Origin: Lepiota brunneoincarnata
Taxonomy: Eukaryota > Basidiomycota > Agaricomycetes > Agaricales > Agaricaceae
DNA: 64,000 bases
Direction of reading: 5' to 3'
Assembly (NCBI GenBank): GCA_023014365.1
Contig: JAEBUN010000006.1
Span: 1,426,001-1,490,000, forward strand
The translations under genes were made by a program, and so were the position numbers. The notes beneath the pieces are model-generated. The model was not told the origin of the DNA, did not search any database, and saw nothing but the letters and a program-made list of their open reading frames with translations. Below are positions 47,456 to 59,118 of this stretch, in pieces; within the stretch, counting starts at the first letter, position 1, and every line of letters begins with the position of its first letter.

Positions 47456-49623
47456 GCAAAGCAAGCCATCCTTTTTTTTGATGAAGAAGACCAGAGAAGC
47501 CATAGGAGACTCAGATAGGTGTATCCGACCAGAAGACAAGTTTTCCTGCAGGAATTCATCCAGTTCCTTCTGCTTGAGAGGGGACAGTGGATAGACCTTG
47601 CATCCCTTGGTAGGCATGGATGCAATTAGCTTGAAGCTTTTGTGCATGGCATTCAGCACATGACTGGTCTCAGCATTCTGTACAGCATGAGGGGCATCAG
47701 GATAACTTGACTTCTCCAGTTTGCCAGTCAATTTCCAGGTTATGAAGCTTCAGCCATGTAAATCCCAGAAGAAGTTCTTGCCTCCCCAACTTGGTTACTG
47801 CTAACAGTGTGTGTCCAGCATGGTTCCAATAGCGCAAGACCATGTCTACCACTTCGGAAATTTGTCCAGCCTCATTCAGAGTCCTATCTACATTGAACAC
47901 CAGGATGGGGTTGGATAAGTGGCAAGTACTGAGATGAGTGGTGTGAACAAAGTCTTGGTCAATGAAGGAACTGGCTACACTGGAATACACCAATGCCTTG
48001 ACTGTTTTGCATTCTGCCGAGTCAGTGGTCTTGAGTTCCACTGTCAGCTGGAGGGACTTGGATTCCAAGTCAGAGTAAGCAATGATTGGTCTTTTTGGGA
48101 GGTGGCATTCCCAGTGGGGACATTGCACTGAAGTTTTCAGGGGTGGTGGTGTGTCTTCAGGAGTTGGTTCAGAGTTGGAAACAGGTTCTATTTCATCTAC
48201 TGACAAAACTGAGAACCTATTACATGAATGTGGTGGGGGCACACCAGTCACCCATTGCACTGCTGAAAATCCTCTCCAGCTCCCAACTCTGCTTCTTCTA
48301 CCCTCGGAATTCCAGTTGTCATAGCTAGGGCATCCATCTTCAAATTCCACCTCTGCATTAGCTCATCCCATTCCTCCAGATCCATGTACTAGATGTCATG
48401 ATGGAGTGGACACTCAGCCTTCATATGTCTTGGCCTTTTACAGCAGTAGCAGAGTGGGGGATGTCCTGATTTCTGCTTGGAAGTGTCGATGTCCATAGGG
48501 ACTGGATTTCCCAGGGAAGGGTTAGAGTGGATAGGGGGATGTGGAGGGGCTGGGGGTCTGATCATTGGCATGGAGGGAGGGAGTCTGACATATCCTGCAG
48601 GAGGCTTGGAGGTGGGGGGGAGCAGAGAGCAGGCATTGGAGCAGAATGCCTCATTTGCCATCCAGGCTTGATCTACCCATTGTACTGCTGAGTACCAAGC
48701 CTCTGGGTCTGAGTCTGAGGGGTGGTCTGCTGGGAGAGTAGTAATGGCATTCTGGATGGAAGGGCATAGACCTCGGCAGAACTTGACCACAATAACTTGA
48801 GAGTCTCAGTATCCAGACTCAGAGATGAGGACCTTGAAGGTATCCAGGTAGTCTTTGATGGTCTGCTCTCATTGGTGGTATGGGGTGGACTCCAACATAT
48901 TCAGTGCATCAGCTTCTGCATTGACAGGGAAAAATCAACCCTTGAATTGTTCAGTGAAGTCCCACCAGTCTGTAAAGGGAAATCTGCTGATGCTAGCTTC
49001 CAAACAGAACAGCTCATCAGCCCATTGCACTGTGCATCCTGACTTCATATAAGAGAGGGTTCATAGTATTTTCTGTTCATCAGAACAGAATTGATCTACC
49101 AAGAGCCTGATGTAGAGCTGGCATGCATTCAGAAATGCATGACCCTTGGCACGTTTTCCATCAAATTCAGGTGGGGTTACCACCTTGGCCTTGGTGGAGG
49201 TGCATGGTGGAGGTGATGGTGGACAGGGGTGAAGAGCAGGAGGGGGGGGGTTCATGGGCAGTGGCTCAGGACTCATACTCCACTCTGTTGAGGGGCATGG
49301 CTGAGATGGAGGGGGAGGTGTTGGGGTGCTGCCATCCTATTGAGTCCATGAGGTTTCAGAGTGTGTCACATATGTCATTTACCATGTCTGTCATGTTCTG
49401 TTCGGCTTCAGCTTGTTAGGCCTATACCATGGCCATGTCTGTGAGTAGTGAGCCTATGGCCTCCTCAATGGTCATTTGATTTGGTGGTGGCTGCTGCTGC
49501 TCTTGGGACATGATGGCAAGGGCACTGGGAGGTAGAGGAAGGGTGTAGTTGGCATGGGAGAAGTGGTGTAACTTGTCTGGGTGTTGTCAATGGCCAGTCC
49601 TCTGGGAATAGACTCAATTCTTT
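47456..49623 (-). pseudogene. Gypsy I gag, knuckle and protease region
   Basis: Element sense runs from 49623 down. Gag core around 49160 (VTPPEFDGKRAKGHAFLNA), further gag at 48389-48790 with a CCHC knuckle CYCCKRPRHMKAEC, then a protease near 48010 in which the active site reads VYSSVASSFID where D-S-G-A would be expected, and a linker into the reverse transcriptase (DGLLCLVQDY). Several stops, including a TGA after DEQKIL. These parts would form the particle and process the polyprotein in an active relative. Confidence 0.75.
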
Positions 49624-50132
49624 TGTAAGGGCAACCTGGTTGCCATATTGCATTGGCTGAGCAGGGAGAAACCTTAGAGAATTGAGTAAGGTTTCTCCAA
49701 GCTCACCTACACTACTTATACTACCTGCTGTAATGTCCAAGTTGAGTAATCTACTCTACATAAATGGCCATGAGGTGTCAGGGATGCCTAAAGTGAGTAT
49801 AGTCAGGAATGGGCTTGGGATAAGGTCGTGCACACCAGTGAGGATTCGCATCTGCAGCAAAGGAGTGTAGGAGGGAATTCCGAGTACTAGGGTGCTAGGG
49901 GACAGATTTCCAGGCCCAGGGAGGCTGTAAATTGGAATTCTGGATGCAGGAGGGCTGAAAGTCCAATTTCTGAGCATAGGGAGGCTGGGAATTGGATTTT
50001 CGGATGCAGGAGGGCTGAAAGTCAGATTTCCGAATGCAGAGGGGCTGGGGATCACATTTCCAAATGCAGGGGGTCTAGAAATCAGAATTCCAAATCTGAG
50101 GCTGTGAGCAATGACCCAGAGTTCCCCTTACA
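49624..50132 (-). repeat. Gypsy I 5' LTR
   Basis: 509 bp, TGTAAGGGCAACC...GTTCCCCTTACA on the plus strand, clearly similar to the 3' LTR minus its insertion. It carries the same ~30-bp tandem array at about 49895-50105. In element sense it is followed at 49623 by AAAGAATTGAGTC; I cannot name the priming tRNA. Confidence 0.9.
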
Positions 50133-50304
50133 GGATGGGAACCACAATAAAGGCAGAGAGGACAGGAGAGAGTACAGAGCCCTGGCCTACACCCACACTA
50201 GAAGGATACCACTCAGATTCAGCAGAGCCCCATACAAAGCATGTGCAGCATCTTACCAAATAAGACTGGAAGAAGGAGACAAGGGAAGCAGGAAAGCTCA
50301 TAAG

Positions 50305-52171
50305 TCAAAGGATTTCCAGTAAAACCTCATGATTAATGGAGGGGAAGAACTGGGCAATGTCAAATGCCAGTATACTGGAGACAAGGCCCTTGGCCCAGCC
50401 AGCACAAATTATGTGAGTAAGGAAGAGACTGGCATCTTCAGTGGACCTCTGGATGATGCCTCCCAGTTGGTTAGAGTGGAATATTCCATTAGACACAGCA
50501 TCAAACTGCATGCAGTGGGCAATCATCTTCTCAATAAGCTTTCCTAGGGTATTAAGGAGGGCAATTGGGCAGAAAGACTTGGGAGTGGAGTAGTCACCCT
50601 TCCCAGGCTTGGGAATAACCACTGAGCAAGAGCCCTTGAAATACTCAGGCCACCTTCCCTCAGAGATGCAGGCATTAGCTAGAGCTAAGAAGAGACCCTC
50701 AATCCTGGGACAAAAGACCAAGAGCTTCAGATGCTTCCATGTAATATGGTCAGGACCTGGTGTAGAGTGGTTGGAGCAGCCCTCCAAAGCCTCATGGAGT
50801 TCAGGAATGGCAAATGGGGCCCAAGACAACAAGTCTCTGTCCCAGAGAACAGAAAGCGGTAACAAGTCAACCTGTCTGCCCTCAGCTGAGTTGAAAGCTG
50901 CATGGAGGGAGGGAAAGAGATCATCCAAGGAATGGAAGAGGCAGCCTTGATAAGTTATTGACTCACAGGGAGGCAGAGAGCAAGGGCCTGTCCAGCGCAT
51001 GAGATCCCATAGGCACAAGTTGGTGGTAGCAATCTCATGGATATGAGCATCAAAGTATATGCACCTGGCCTCCCAAGTGCACTGACAGAAGGACTTGGGA
51101 TCATCATCACTCTTGGGAGCCAGGTAAGAGTGGAGAGTGAGTGTACAATCATCTGTCTACCAGGGGTTTGGAGCGATGGGTGATGAAGGATAACTTGGAG
51201 TGAGTGGCCCAGGCCTGTTCAAAGATTGACCCAATTGCATTAGCCACTCTGTCAACCTCACCCTCAACACCAGGCTGGGGGGGGACCAGAAGTGAGCAGG
51301 CAGTAGAAATATCACTGATGAAGGCAGTCTCCTCCTCAGAGTCCTGCTTTATGGAGTGCTTAATAACACCAATAGATACAGGAGAAATGGGAAGAGAAAG
51401 GGCTAAGGCAGCATGATCAGCAAGATGATGTCCCACAGGATGAATGTTATACCTGAGTAAGCCAGCCACCTCAAATGGGACAAAGGCTAGATCAATGACT
51501 GAGGGGGACTTTATGCGATCCCTGGGGAAGTGGGTAGGGCCAGGGAAAAGGGGAAAGGATCTGGCCAAGCCCAGATCAAAGGCAAGCTCCTCCAGTCGGG
51601 TGGCCAGCCAGAGTACAAAGTTGAAGTTGGGATCCCAGTCAGCAGATTGTACATTGAAGTCCCCTCCCATGAAAAGACACTGGGGGATAATGCCCACACA
51701 GTCTTTTAGGAAGGACAGTGCTGTAGCCTGGTCATCTGAGTACACACCCAGGATGTGGAGAGGGGGTGAGGAGGGAGGGGAGAGAGAAAGAAGGACAATG
51801 TCCCAATGATCCACAAGGTCCCTCCTAAGAGTAGGGCACCAAGGGGAGAGTCGTTTGTGCACATAGGCTAAGGCCCTTGGATGTTGGTAAGACTCCTCCA
51901 GGGAGTGTAGGTCTCTGTATACCAGTAACCAGTCAGGGTGAATAGGAAGGCCCACAACAGGAGTGCCATCCAGATTGGCAGTAGAGAAAGCACTCCTGAT
52001 AATATGCCAGGGGGGCTCCAGAAGAAATAGAACATCCACAGAATCCCTCTTCTGTTCAAGAACATCAGCAACATAATTGTAATTGCAGCTTATATTTTGG
52101 CACCAGACATTGAGAGAAGCAAGCTGGGTATGATGCTGGGAGGAGGTTGGAGAGGTCCCTAGTACAACCAT
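50305..52171 (-). pseudogene. LINE ORF2: APE-type endonuclease and N-terminal part of reverse transcriptase
   Basis: The endonuclease (51149-52171) begins LASLNVWCQNI and has GGDFNVQSADWD and HLADHAALALSL, typical of APE-like nucleases that nick the target for reverse transcription. After a short gap the reverse transcriptase (50305-51018) has SCSVVIPKPGKGDYSTPKSF, IALLNTLGKLIEKMIAH and the block A motif AFDIAQFFPSINHEVLL, then ends. The second catalytic motif is missing, so it cannot work. Confidence 0.88.
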
Positions 52172-52299
52172 AGAAGAGTCAATAGCAAGGGGAAAAGGGA
52201 GAGAAGTTGGTCTAGTAGGGGAAGGGAGAGAGGCCGGAGGGGAGGGGGAGGGGAGGAAGGCTCAGTCAAAGACTGAGGGAACTATAGGAGTTGCACCAA

Positions 52300-54877
52300 T
52301 CATAGAAAAGAAGGAGCAACAGGTTCAGTCTCCATATCTACTGTACTACCAGCAGCAGGAGAGGCAGGGGGTGCAGGGGAAGGGATTGTGGGGGCCTGCC
52401 TAAGGCCAGTAGTAGAGGAATGGGCTGCTGCAGCACTAGCTGCCTCAGCCCTGGAAGCCCTGACTTCAGACTTCAAGGAAGTCTGGTGGGCAATGCATCT
52501 AGAGATCCAGTCTGGGTTGAACCAGTTATGCCAGAAGGGGCAGCATCGGTCATTAGCAGCATGAGTACCACTGCAGTTGCAGCACTTGGAAGCATGAGGG
52601 CATGGTTGATCCCTGGGGATACCAAGGACAGGAGGGGAGACCTTGGATCTGGGTTGACAGCACTGTGCAACTGTACAGTGGTTAGACTCCTGGTGGGGGT
52701 CCATGCACTGGGGACAAGCAGCTGCTTCCTTGCAGCAGACTTTACCAGAGTGGCCCCAGGCCCAGCAACAGTTGTACTGAGGCACACCAGGATGAGCTTG
52801 GGCATGTTGAATACAGCAGAGAGTATCTCCAATAAATATACTCTGGAGGTTGACAGTAGCTGCATTTGACCCAGCCTGAGAATCCCAGATCTCAAACCAG
52901 ACTGTAGCAGAGTCTGCAGAGCGGAAGTTACACACTGGATGGGGGGGGCCAATAAGCTGGAGGTAGGAAGCCAAGAGACATGTTGCAAAGGCAGTAGTAA
53001 CTGCATCATGGATGGCAGGATAAGAGGCAGGGCCCTCAGTACAGGGAACATCAACCAGCTTCTGATAAGACCTGGAGTGGGGGAGGCATATACTCAGCAC
53101 CTTGGTAATGGATGGGACATGGGGAAGGAACTGTACTACAGTATCAATGTCAAGCTGGGCAGGAACCCCAGTTGTAGCAAGAGAGATGGTGGCCTCTGAG
53201 CCTTCAGGGCTATGATAGGAGGACCATGTAGCAGATGAGACATGAAGTTGGGAGGAGACATGTGTGAGACCCCAATTTATCACCAGGACAATGTCTGCAA
53301 TGGTAGGAGGCTTGGCCTGAGTATACTTAAAGGCAGCCAGGAGCTGTCTGCAAGTTGGCCCTCTGGTGGTGGACTTAAGGGGAGGATGGGATGGGGCTGG
53401 AGGTACAGGTGTACCAGCAATCAGCTTACCTGCCCTGGTAAGATGGGAGGGGGAGAAGGGTACTGCAAAGCAGAAACCATGTGCTCAATCTCCTGATCAG
53501 AGAGATGAGGGAAGGTGCAAGCAATAGCCAGGGCAGAGGGCCTATTACTGCCAGAAGAAGCAGCAACTGAAGCATAGGAACCAAAGAGAACCCAGAGCTG
53601 AGTAGCCAAGGGAGGAAGAGGGGGAAGGAAAGAAGGGAGGCTAGCAGAAGGTGTTCTGGCAGATGGCAAACCACCTGCCAAAGGAGGTACAACAGATAGT
53701 AAACCACCTGTTGCCAGTAGACCAGAAGATGAAGCCCCAGTGGCACAAGGCACAGCAGCAGGAGCAGGTATAGCCTTAGCAGGCCTCTGCTTATGCAGTT
53801 TGCTCCTGTGCTGATCTAGCTTGTTGGCCAGAGGGATACTTGGGAAGGTGAAGGTGAACAACCCAGTACCCAGACTTGCAGTGGGAGGCACAGGGCCCCC
53901 CACACCAGGAGTTGACAAGTCAAGCCCTGGGGCTTGAGTCAGAGAGTGAGAAGACACCAAATCACCCCCTAGAAGAGCACAATGCCTGGTTACTAACTAG
54001 TTCAACCTATCCATCAACTTACCATCCAGTCCCAACTCCACCACCACCTGAAGCAGTGGATCCAGGCCAGAAAGAGAGGAGAAGCCAGAAGAGGTCAAGA
54101 GCCTAGCCTTATGAGCAGAGAACCAAGAAGCAATAGTAGCCAAAGAGAACTCAGCAGCCCTTGAGTCATCCTCAAAGGTGCTGTCCAGACCAGGAAGGGA
54201 GACAGGTATGGAAAGAGGGACCATCTGACTCCAGGGAGTGCCAGGAGGGGCAGAAGGAGCAGGAATGTCAGCCCAGGAGGGGCAGGGAGTGGAGGGATGA
54301 GAGCCAGAGCCAGGAAGAAAGCTAGAAACCAAGCCAGAGACAGAACCAGAAACCAAACCAGGGACAAGACATCCAGGAAGGACCCAGAGGGACCAGAGGG
54401 ACCAGATAAGGCAGCCTGTACAAGTACAGGGGGGGTAGGGGAGCAGCTAGGGAGAGAGGATGGGCAGGTAGGCTGAGAATGGACTAGGGGGCTACCTGCA
54501 GGTGGCTGGGGGGGAAGAGGGGCAGAGAGGGGGGCAGAACCACCCCAAGGGATACTGGAGGAGCCAGACAGACTAGGAAGAGTGCCCTGGCCCACCACAA
54601 AGGGATTAGGAGAGGCAGGGGGCAGAGGCAGAACAGCCTTGGGGGTGGTAGGAGAATCAGCTGTAGAGAGCTGACCAGAGGGGGCAGAGGCCTGAAACTC
54701 AGGATTCTCAAAGAGGTTCCTAGACCTCTTTGAAGGCCTGAGGTCCCCAGTTGAGACAGGCTGAGGGAGGGAAGGAAAAAGTTCCATATCATCAGGAGGG
54801 GTTGTGGGTCCAGGGAGTGAGGGAGAGGAGGGAGGGGGAAAAAGAGCACCAGGGGTTGGTGAAGAGGGTATAGACAT
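52300..54877 (-). pseudogene. LINE ORF1: Pro/Ser-rich nucleic-acid-binding protein with CCHC knuckles
   Basis: Starts at 54877 with a low-complexity Pro/Ser region (SIPSSPTPGALFPPPSS), passes through several frames (frameshifts near 54360 and 53970-54000), then LFGSYASVAASS and a C-terminal region with three CCHC-like knuckles: CCWAWGHSGKVCC, CPQCMDPHQESNHC and CCNCSGTHAANDRCC. Many Cys residues here stand where related LINE proteins have Arg. ORF1 proteins coat the element RNA. Confidence 0.78.
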
Positions 54878-54885
54878 GCTGAAGA

Positions 54886-55893
54886 AGGTCCCTAGAGGGT
54901 CCAAAGACTGCCACACAAGCTTTCAAAAAACAGTGGTGGTGGTAAGAGGTCAAGAAGGGATGAGGGCATTCCTTTCATGAAGGTATTATCTGGCCCAGGC
55001 TTGGGCATCTCCTGATTGCATTGTGGATAGAACAAATAAGGTTCTAGCAAGATTGGTGTTGTAAGTTGAGGCATTGGCAAGCATGTATACTTTGCATTGG
55101 AAGATCCAATCTTCAAACAATCTTCTGGTTCCATCAAAGGCAATAGGTTTAAGGAGTCCTAATTCTTTTGGGATTTGTGTGGCCATTTGTATTTGTCCAG
55201 GGGGTGGCAGCAGTGGTAGTGCTGGAGGTTGTGGTAGTTGTGTGGGTGGTGCTGGTAGGGCTAAGGGTTGTATTGGTGTGGGTAGTGTGGGTGGTTGGGG
55301 ATCGGGTTCTGATTCATTATCATCTGTGATATAGACATCTGAGTCATTGTCTACTGGTGGGGTTCTTCCTTGATTTACTGTGAATTTGTGGCATGTAAGT
55401 AAATCTTCTTCTGATTTGGTAAGTTCTCTAGGTTGTTTGAGAACATATTTGAGTCTTGCAAGTTCATAGTTGTTTAGGGGGTGTGCTTTAGCATAGTATT
55501 CTTCAGCTTCTAGGCATTCTTATTCTTCTTGTTTTAGTTGTTTTTGGACTAGGAGTTTGTGTGCAGAGGGTCTTGGGATTAATTGTGTAGAGGTTGAAGA
55601 TTGTGGAGTGGGAGAGTTACATAAATGGAGATGGGAGATAGAATGGGGATGGTGTTTGAGTGGGTGTAGGATTTCTTCTTGGATCAGGGTTTTGGATTCC
55701 TGGCCCTGAGATTCTGCTTCTTGATTTGGGAGGAGGTAGTGATGGAGTTTCTCAGGCTGAGAACTTCTTGGGAGGTGTGGTGATGGTTGTCTAGTGATTG
55801 ATTATTGCTAGAAGAATGAAAAATTGGGTGGCAATGATGGATATCCTGGAATATAGGTTCCATGATCTGACAACACAACAGTGACAGGGGCAC
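54886..55893 (-). pseudogene. Gag fragment of gypsy element III
   Basis: Element sense: ECLEAEEYYAKAHPLNNYEL, LKQPRELTKSEEDLLTCHKF, a Pro-rich spacer, then the gag core PKELGLLKPIAFDGTRRLFE ... STMQSGDAQAWAR. The match ends at about 54886, where the LINE begins, so the LINE seems to have inserted into this gag. Confidence 0.65.
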
Positions 55894-56149
55894 ATGATGT
55901 GTTCAAGTTCTAGGGTGATGATTCGGTAGGCAATGAGGGTGGCAGTAGAGGTAAAGACAAAGATAAGTAGGTAAGCCAGGTCTTTTGGTGGGGAGAGGCT
56001 CAGGGATGTAGTGATGGCTACACAGAGGGGTGGTTTTCTTTTGCATGTCATTTTGGACAACCAGAGTACCTTGACACATTCAGTATGTTGGTAGAGCAGA
56101 GCAGAGTAGAGGGCAAGCAAGAGATAAGCAGCAGAGTATCTTAGCATTT
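55894..56149. other. Unassigned spacer before the short LTR element
   Basis: No certain feature. A minus-strand open frame here (55791-56147) is hydrophobic and could be a decayed leader of the gag next to it. Confidence 0.3.
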
Positions 56150-56546
56150 TGTTATCTGAATTAGGGGTTTGCTCTTGAGTAGCACAATGTTTGAGGCAAG
56201 ATGTCTATACAGACTTGGTCTTGTCCTACTAGGCATGACTTGGAGATGACAGAGCACTATAAGTCCAGCCAGTTATGGCAAAGAGGTATAGGAGGCAAGA
56301 ACTTTATAACGCTAAGATAAGGATACATAGTAATGTACTACATCCTTATATACTACTGAGTGTAGCTATGTTCCTACTATATAAAAGTTTGGACCAGAGT
56401 AATTATATGTAAGTCAGAGATAAGAGAGTAAGCCATAAGCTAATTATAGTCCTTCTGATGTACACTACTGATTGTTTCAGAGTGACATATGATGTGGAAA
56501 ACTGAACTAAACATAACTGTCCTTCTGATGCAGAATTCTGATAACA
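56150..56546 (+). repeat. Left LTR of the short element
   Basis: 397 bp, starts TGTTATCTGAATTAGG and ends TGATAACA. Compared with the right LTR (TGTTACCTGGGTTAGG) the start shows C-to-T and G-to-A changes. Confidence 0.82.
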
Positions 56547-57154
56547 ACCCCAGCCTGATAGACCACCCTGATGAGTACACTCCACCTGCTGACAAGTTCA
56601 ACCTGAACAACCTCTGAGTTCTCCTACCCTGCCTGTTGTCATACCCCTCACATCTGCACCACCACCCCAAACTTGACAACAAACAGTGGATGATTTCACC
56701 AGACAAATGGAAGCCTGTCAACAGTCAAATACCCACTCCTCACCCTTGAGATCTCCTAGACTTGGTACTACCCTGCCACCACATCCCAAACTGTGACAAC
56801 CCAGTTGTATGATGTTGGATGAAATTATTGCTTCAAATGCCATCAAATTGGCCACTGGGCAAAACTCTGCCCCCGATATACCTGTCACCACTGTAACTGC
56901 TTCATGCCTAGCCATTACATGCGAGAATGCCCTATTTACCACCAAAACCATTGTAACACTGTGCTTGAAAGGATGGTACAACACTATTCCCAAACCTTTG
57001 GATGAACATACAATATTATTGGCAATGGCCAATACAAAGACTACAACTATGCCTACAATGGCTACATCAACTACTAAAAAGGACCCCTATCCCACCCCCA
57101 TACCCCACTGCCTCTTGGATTCAAAACAGAGTTCAAACATTTGAAGGGGGTAAT

Positions 57155-57542
57155 TGTTACCTGGGTTAGGGGTTTGCTCTTGAGTAGCACGGGGTTCGAC
57201 ACAGGATGTCTATACAGACTTGGTCCTGTCCTACTGAGTGTGACTTGGAGATGATGGAGCACTATAGTCCAGCCAGTTTAGAGGCAAAGAGTTATAGGAG
57301 GCAAGAACTTTATAACACTAAGATAAGGATACAAGGTATTGTACTGTATCCTTATATGTATACTTCTAAGTGTGGCTGTACTCCTACTATAATAGTCTGG
57401 ACCAGAGTAGCTATGAGTCAGAGATAAGAAACATGAGGCATATGGTAATAATAGTCCTTCTGATGTACACTACTGATGGTTTCATAGTGACATGGGAATG
57501 TAGCTAAAAGTAACCATCCTTCTGATAAGACTTCTGATAACA
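57155..57542 (+). repeat. Right LTR of the short element
   Basis: 388 bp, starts TGTTACCTGGGTTAGG and ends TGATAACA; same family as LTRs A and G. Confidence 0.85.
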
Positions 57543-58963
57543 TTAGGTCCGTTTTTAGAGTTGTTTTCCATTACAACTTGCTAATTTCCTTCCTCCAGGT
57601 ATTTGGCTAAGTAGTTTGGTTTGTAGTAGTCGATTTGGGTTTGGTTGGTGGAGTCTGGTCTGGGGGGAATGATGGGAGAGAAGGGGGGAGTGGGGGTTCT
57701 GTGGAGATTGAGTACGGCGGCTGTTTCTGGGGATGGAGGTTGTCCTGGATAGAAGATGTCTTATAGGAGACATCTGAAATGGGGGCTTTCTATCCTTTCT
57801 TCTGGTGGGGTGGTTGGATTTTCTTCAGAAAGAACCACATGGTTCTCCTGTAATGTTTGATTTGGCCACATCATTGTAGCATTCCTCATAATAATTGTTG
57901 TTGGTGAGATCGATGTATCGATGGTGAGTTGTGGGAGTGGTCAAGGAATGGGTTGTAGGATTTCTGGAGTAGGAGGCATGTTGAGTCTTTTGATTTGGAC
58001 ACTCAGTCCATTTATGGCAAGGTTGGAAGACCACACAGTGGGGGCATTGGTATTTGATGCAGTCGTAGGAGTAGTGCCCTGGGGCATATTGTTTGCATCC
58101 GAGGCATGCGAATTGGGGGCAGTCCATGGCCCAGTGTCCTGTATGTCTGCATTGGATGCAGACTGACCTGTTGGTGGTTCAGGGGTTGGCTTGCTTGTGA
58201 ATGGGATTGGGGGAGTTCTGAACTGGGACGTTGTTATTGGTGATGGTGTGGGTGGTATTCTTGGTGGGGGTGAGAAGTCTGAAGGGATTTCTGATATTGG
58301 TGGGCTTTCCTCCCTTGTTGGGGACAGTGGTGATGATTGCAGCAGTGGTCGTCATGGTAGTGGTGGGGATGGTTGCGGTGGGGGGCTGCGAGGTATGTAC
58401 CTCATTTCATTTGGGTAGGTTCTTCAACACCTCAGACATGAGGCTTGATCTCAAGCAGAGAAGTCACTTGAGTGATTCTGCCCAGGCACGTTGTGTATTG
58501 TATGCAGTAGCGAGAGCCTTAGTCTGTTGTATATGGTGGGTATAGTCGTACCAGAGTTGTTGGTCATATTCTGAAATTGAAGTGTGTTCCAATTTAGTTG
58601 TAAAGGCTCCGTCGGTGGCAGCCTTGCGCAGATCTCCGTCAGAAGGGTGATCTGGTCCATATGATCATACTCCAGCTGTATGGTATCTAAGGGAGGCGGC
58701 TGGGGTGGCTGTTGGTTCTGGGGTGTCATTGGGGTCAGGGGTCTTGTCCTTGAGGGAGGCGTATGTTGCGGCGAAGGTGTGAGAGGGGGTGTAGGGAGAC
58801 AGGGCTGGAACGGGAGTTGTCTGAAGTGTAGTATGTTCAATGCTTGCATTATTAATAATGATGACAAAGGATGATGAGGAAGTTGGTGAGGGTGTTGTTG
58901 AGAAAGGGGGAGTGGTTTGGGGGCAAGTGAGGTCAAGGTTCATGGGCATCTTTAAGTACATTT
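57543..58963 (-). pseudogene. CCHC-knuckle open frame of a gypsy element
   Basis: Element sense starts near 58961: a Pro/Thr-rich N-terminus (TCPQTTPPFSTTPSPTSSSS), a helical middle (YDQQLWYDYTHHIQQTKALA) and knuckles CIQCRHTGHWAMDC, CLGCKQYAPGHYSYDC and CPHCVVFQPCHKWTEC. Several stops break it. Because the LTR between it and the pol on the right is a later solo insertion, this frame originally followed the end of the pol gene in the same sense. It may be an extra downstream ORF or the start of a second, tandem element. Confidence 0.6.
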
Positions 58964-59118
58964 TGTTATCAGAATTCCATCAGAAGGACAGTTAATTTTA
59001 GCTATATTTCCCATGTCACTATGAAACTATCAGTAGTATACATCAGAAGGACGATTCTTACCACATGCCTCATGTTTCTTATCTCTGATTCATAGTTACC
59101 TTGGTCCGGACTATTATA

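Larger units (their letters stand above)
39161..50132 (-). mobile_element. Gypsy element I, chromovirus-like, minus strand, heavily interrupted
   Basis: Two LTRs in the same orientation (5' LTR 49624-50132, 3' LTR 39161-40382) enclose gag, protease, reverse transcriptase, RNase H, integrase and a chromodomain in gypsy order. Later insertions: LTR D, LTR E, LTR F and a 3.4-kb insertion that contains mariner 1. The outer flanks (TCAAC and GGATG) are not a target duplication. Confidence 0.88.
50133..54877 (-). mobile_element. Non-LTR retrotransposon (LINE), truncated at its 3' end
   Basis: Two open reading frames in LINE order on the minus strand: ORF1 (52300-54877) and ORF2 with endonuclease and reverse transcriptase (50305-52171). 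The reverse transcriptase is cut before its catalytic FADD/YADD region by the gypsy I LTR at 50132, and the missing part is not on the other side of gypsy I. Confidence 0.85.
56150..57542 (+). mobile_element. Short non-autonomous LTR element
   Basis: Two LTRs in the same orientation (56150-56546 and 57155-57542) enclose only about 608 bp. The inside keeps a CCHC knuckle pair (CFKCHQIGHWAKLC and CHHCNCFMPSHYMREC, about 56850-56930) and a polypurine tract (GAAGGGGG) before the right LTR. There is no room for pol, so it would need enzymes from a related element. No target duplication is evident. Confidence 0.75.

Noticed and set aside
40150..50105. CRISPR-like array in the ~30-bp repeats of the gypsy I LTRs
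   Set aside because: The units are tandem without unique spacers, lie inside LTRs and are in a fungal genome.
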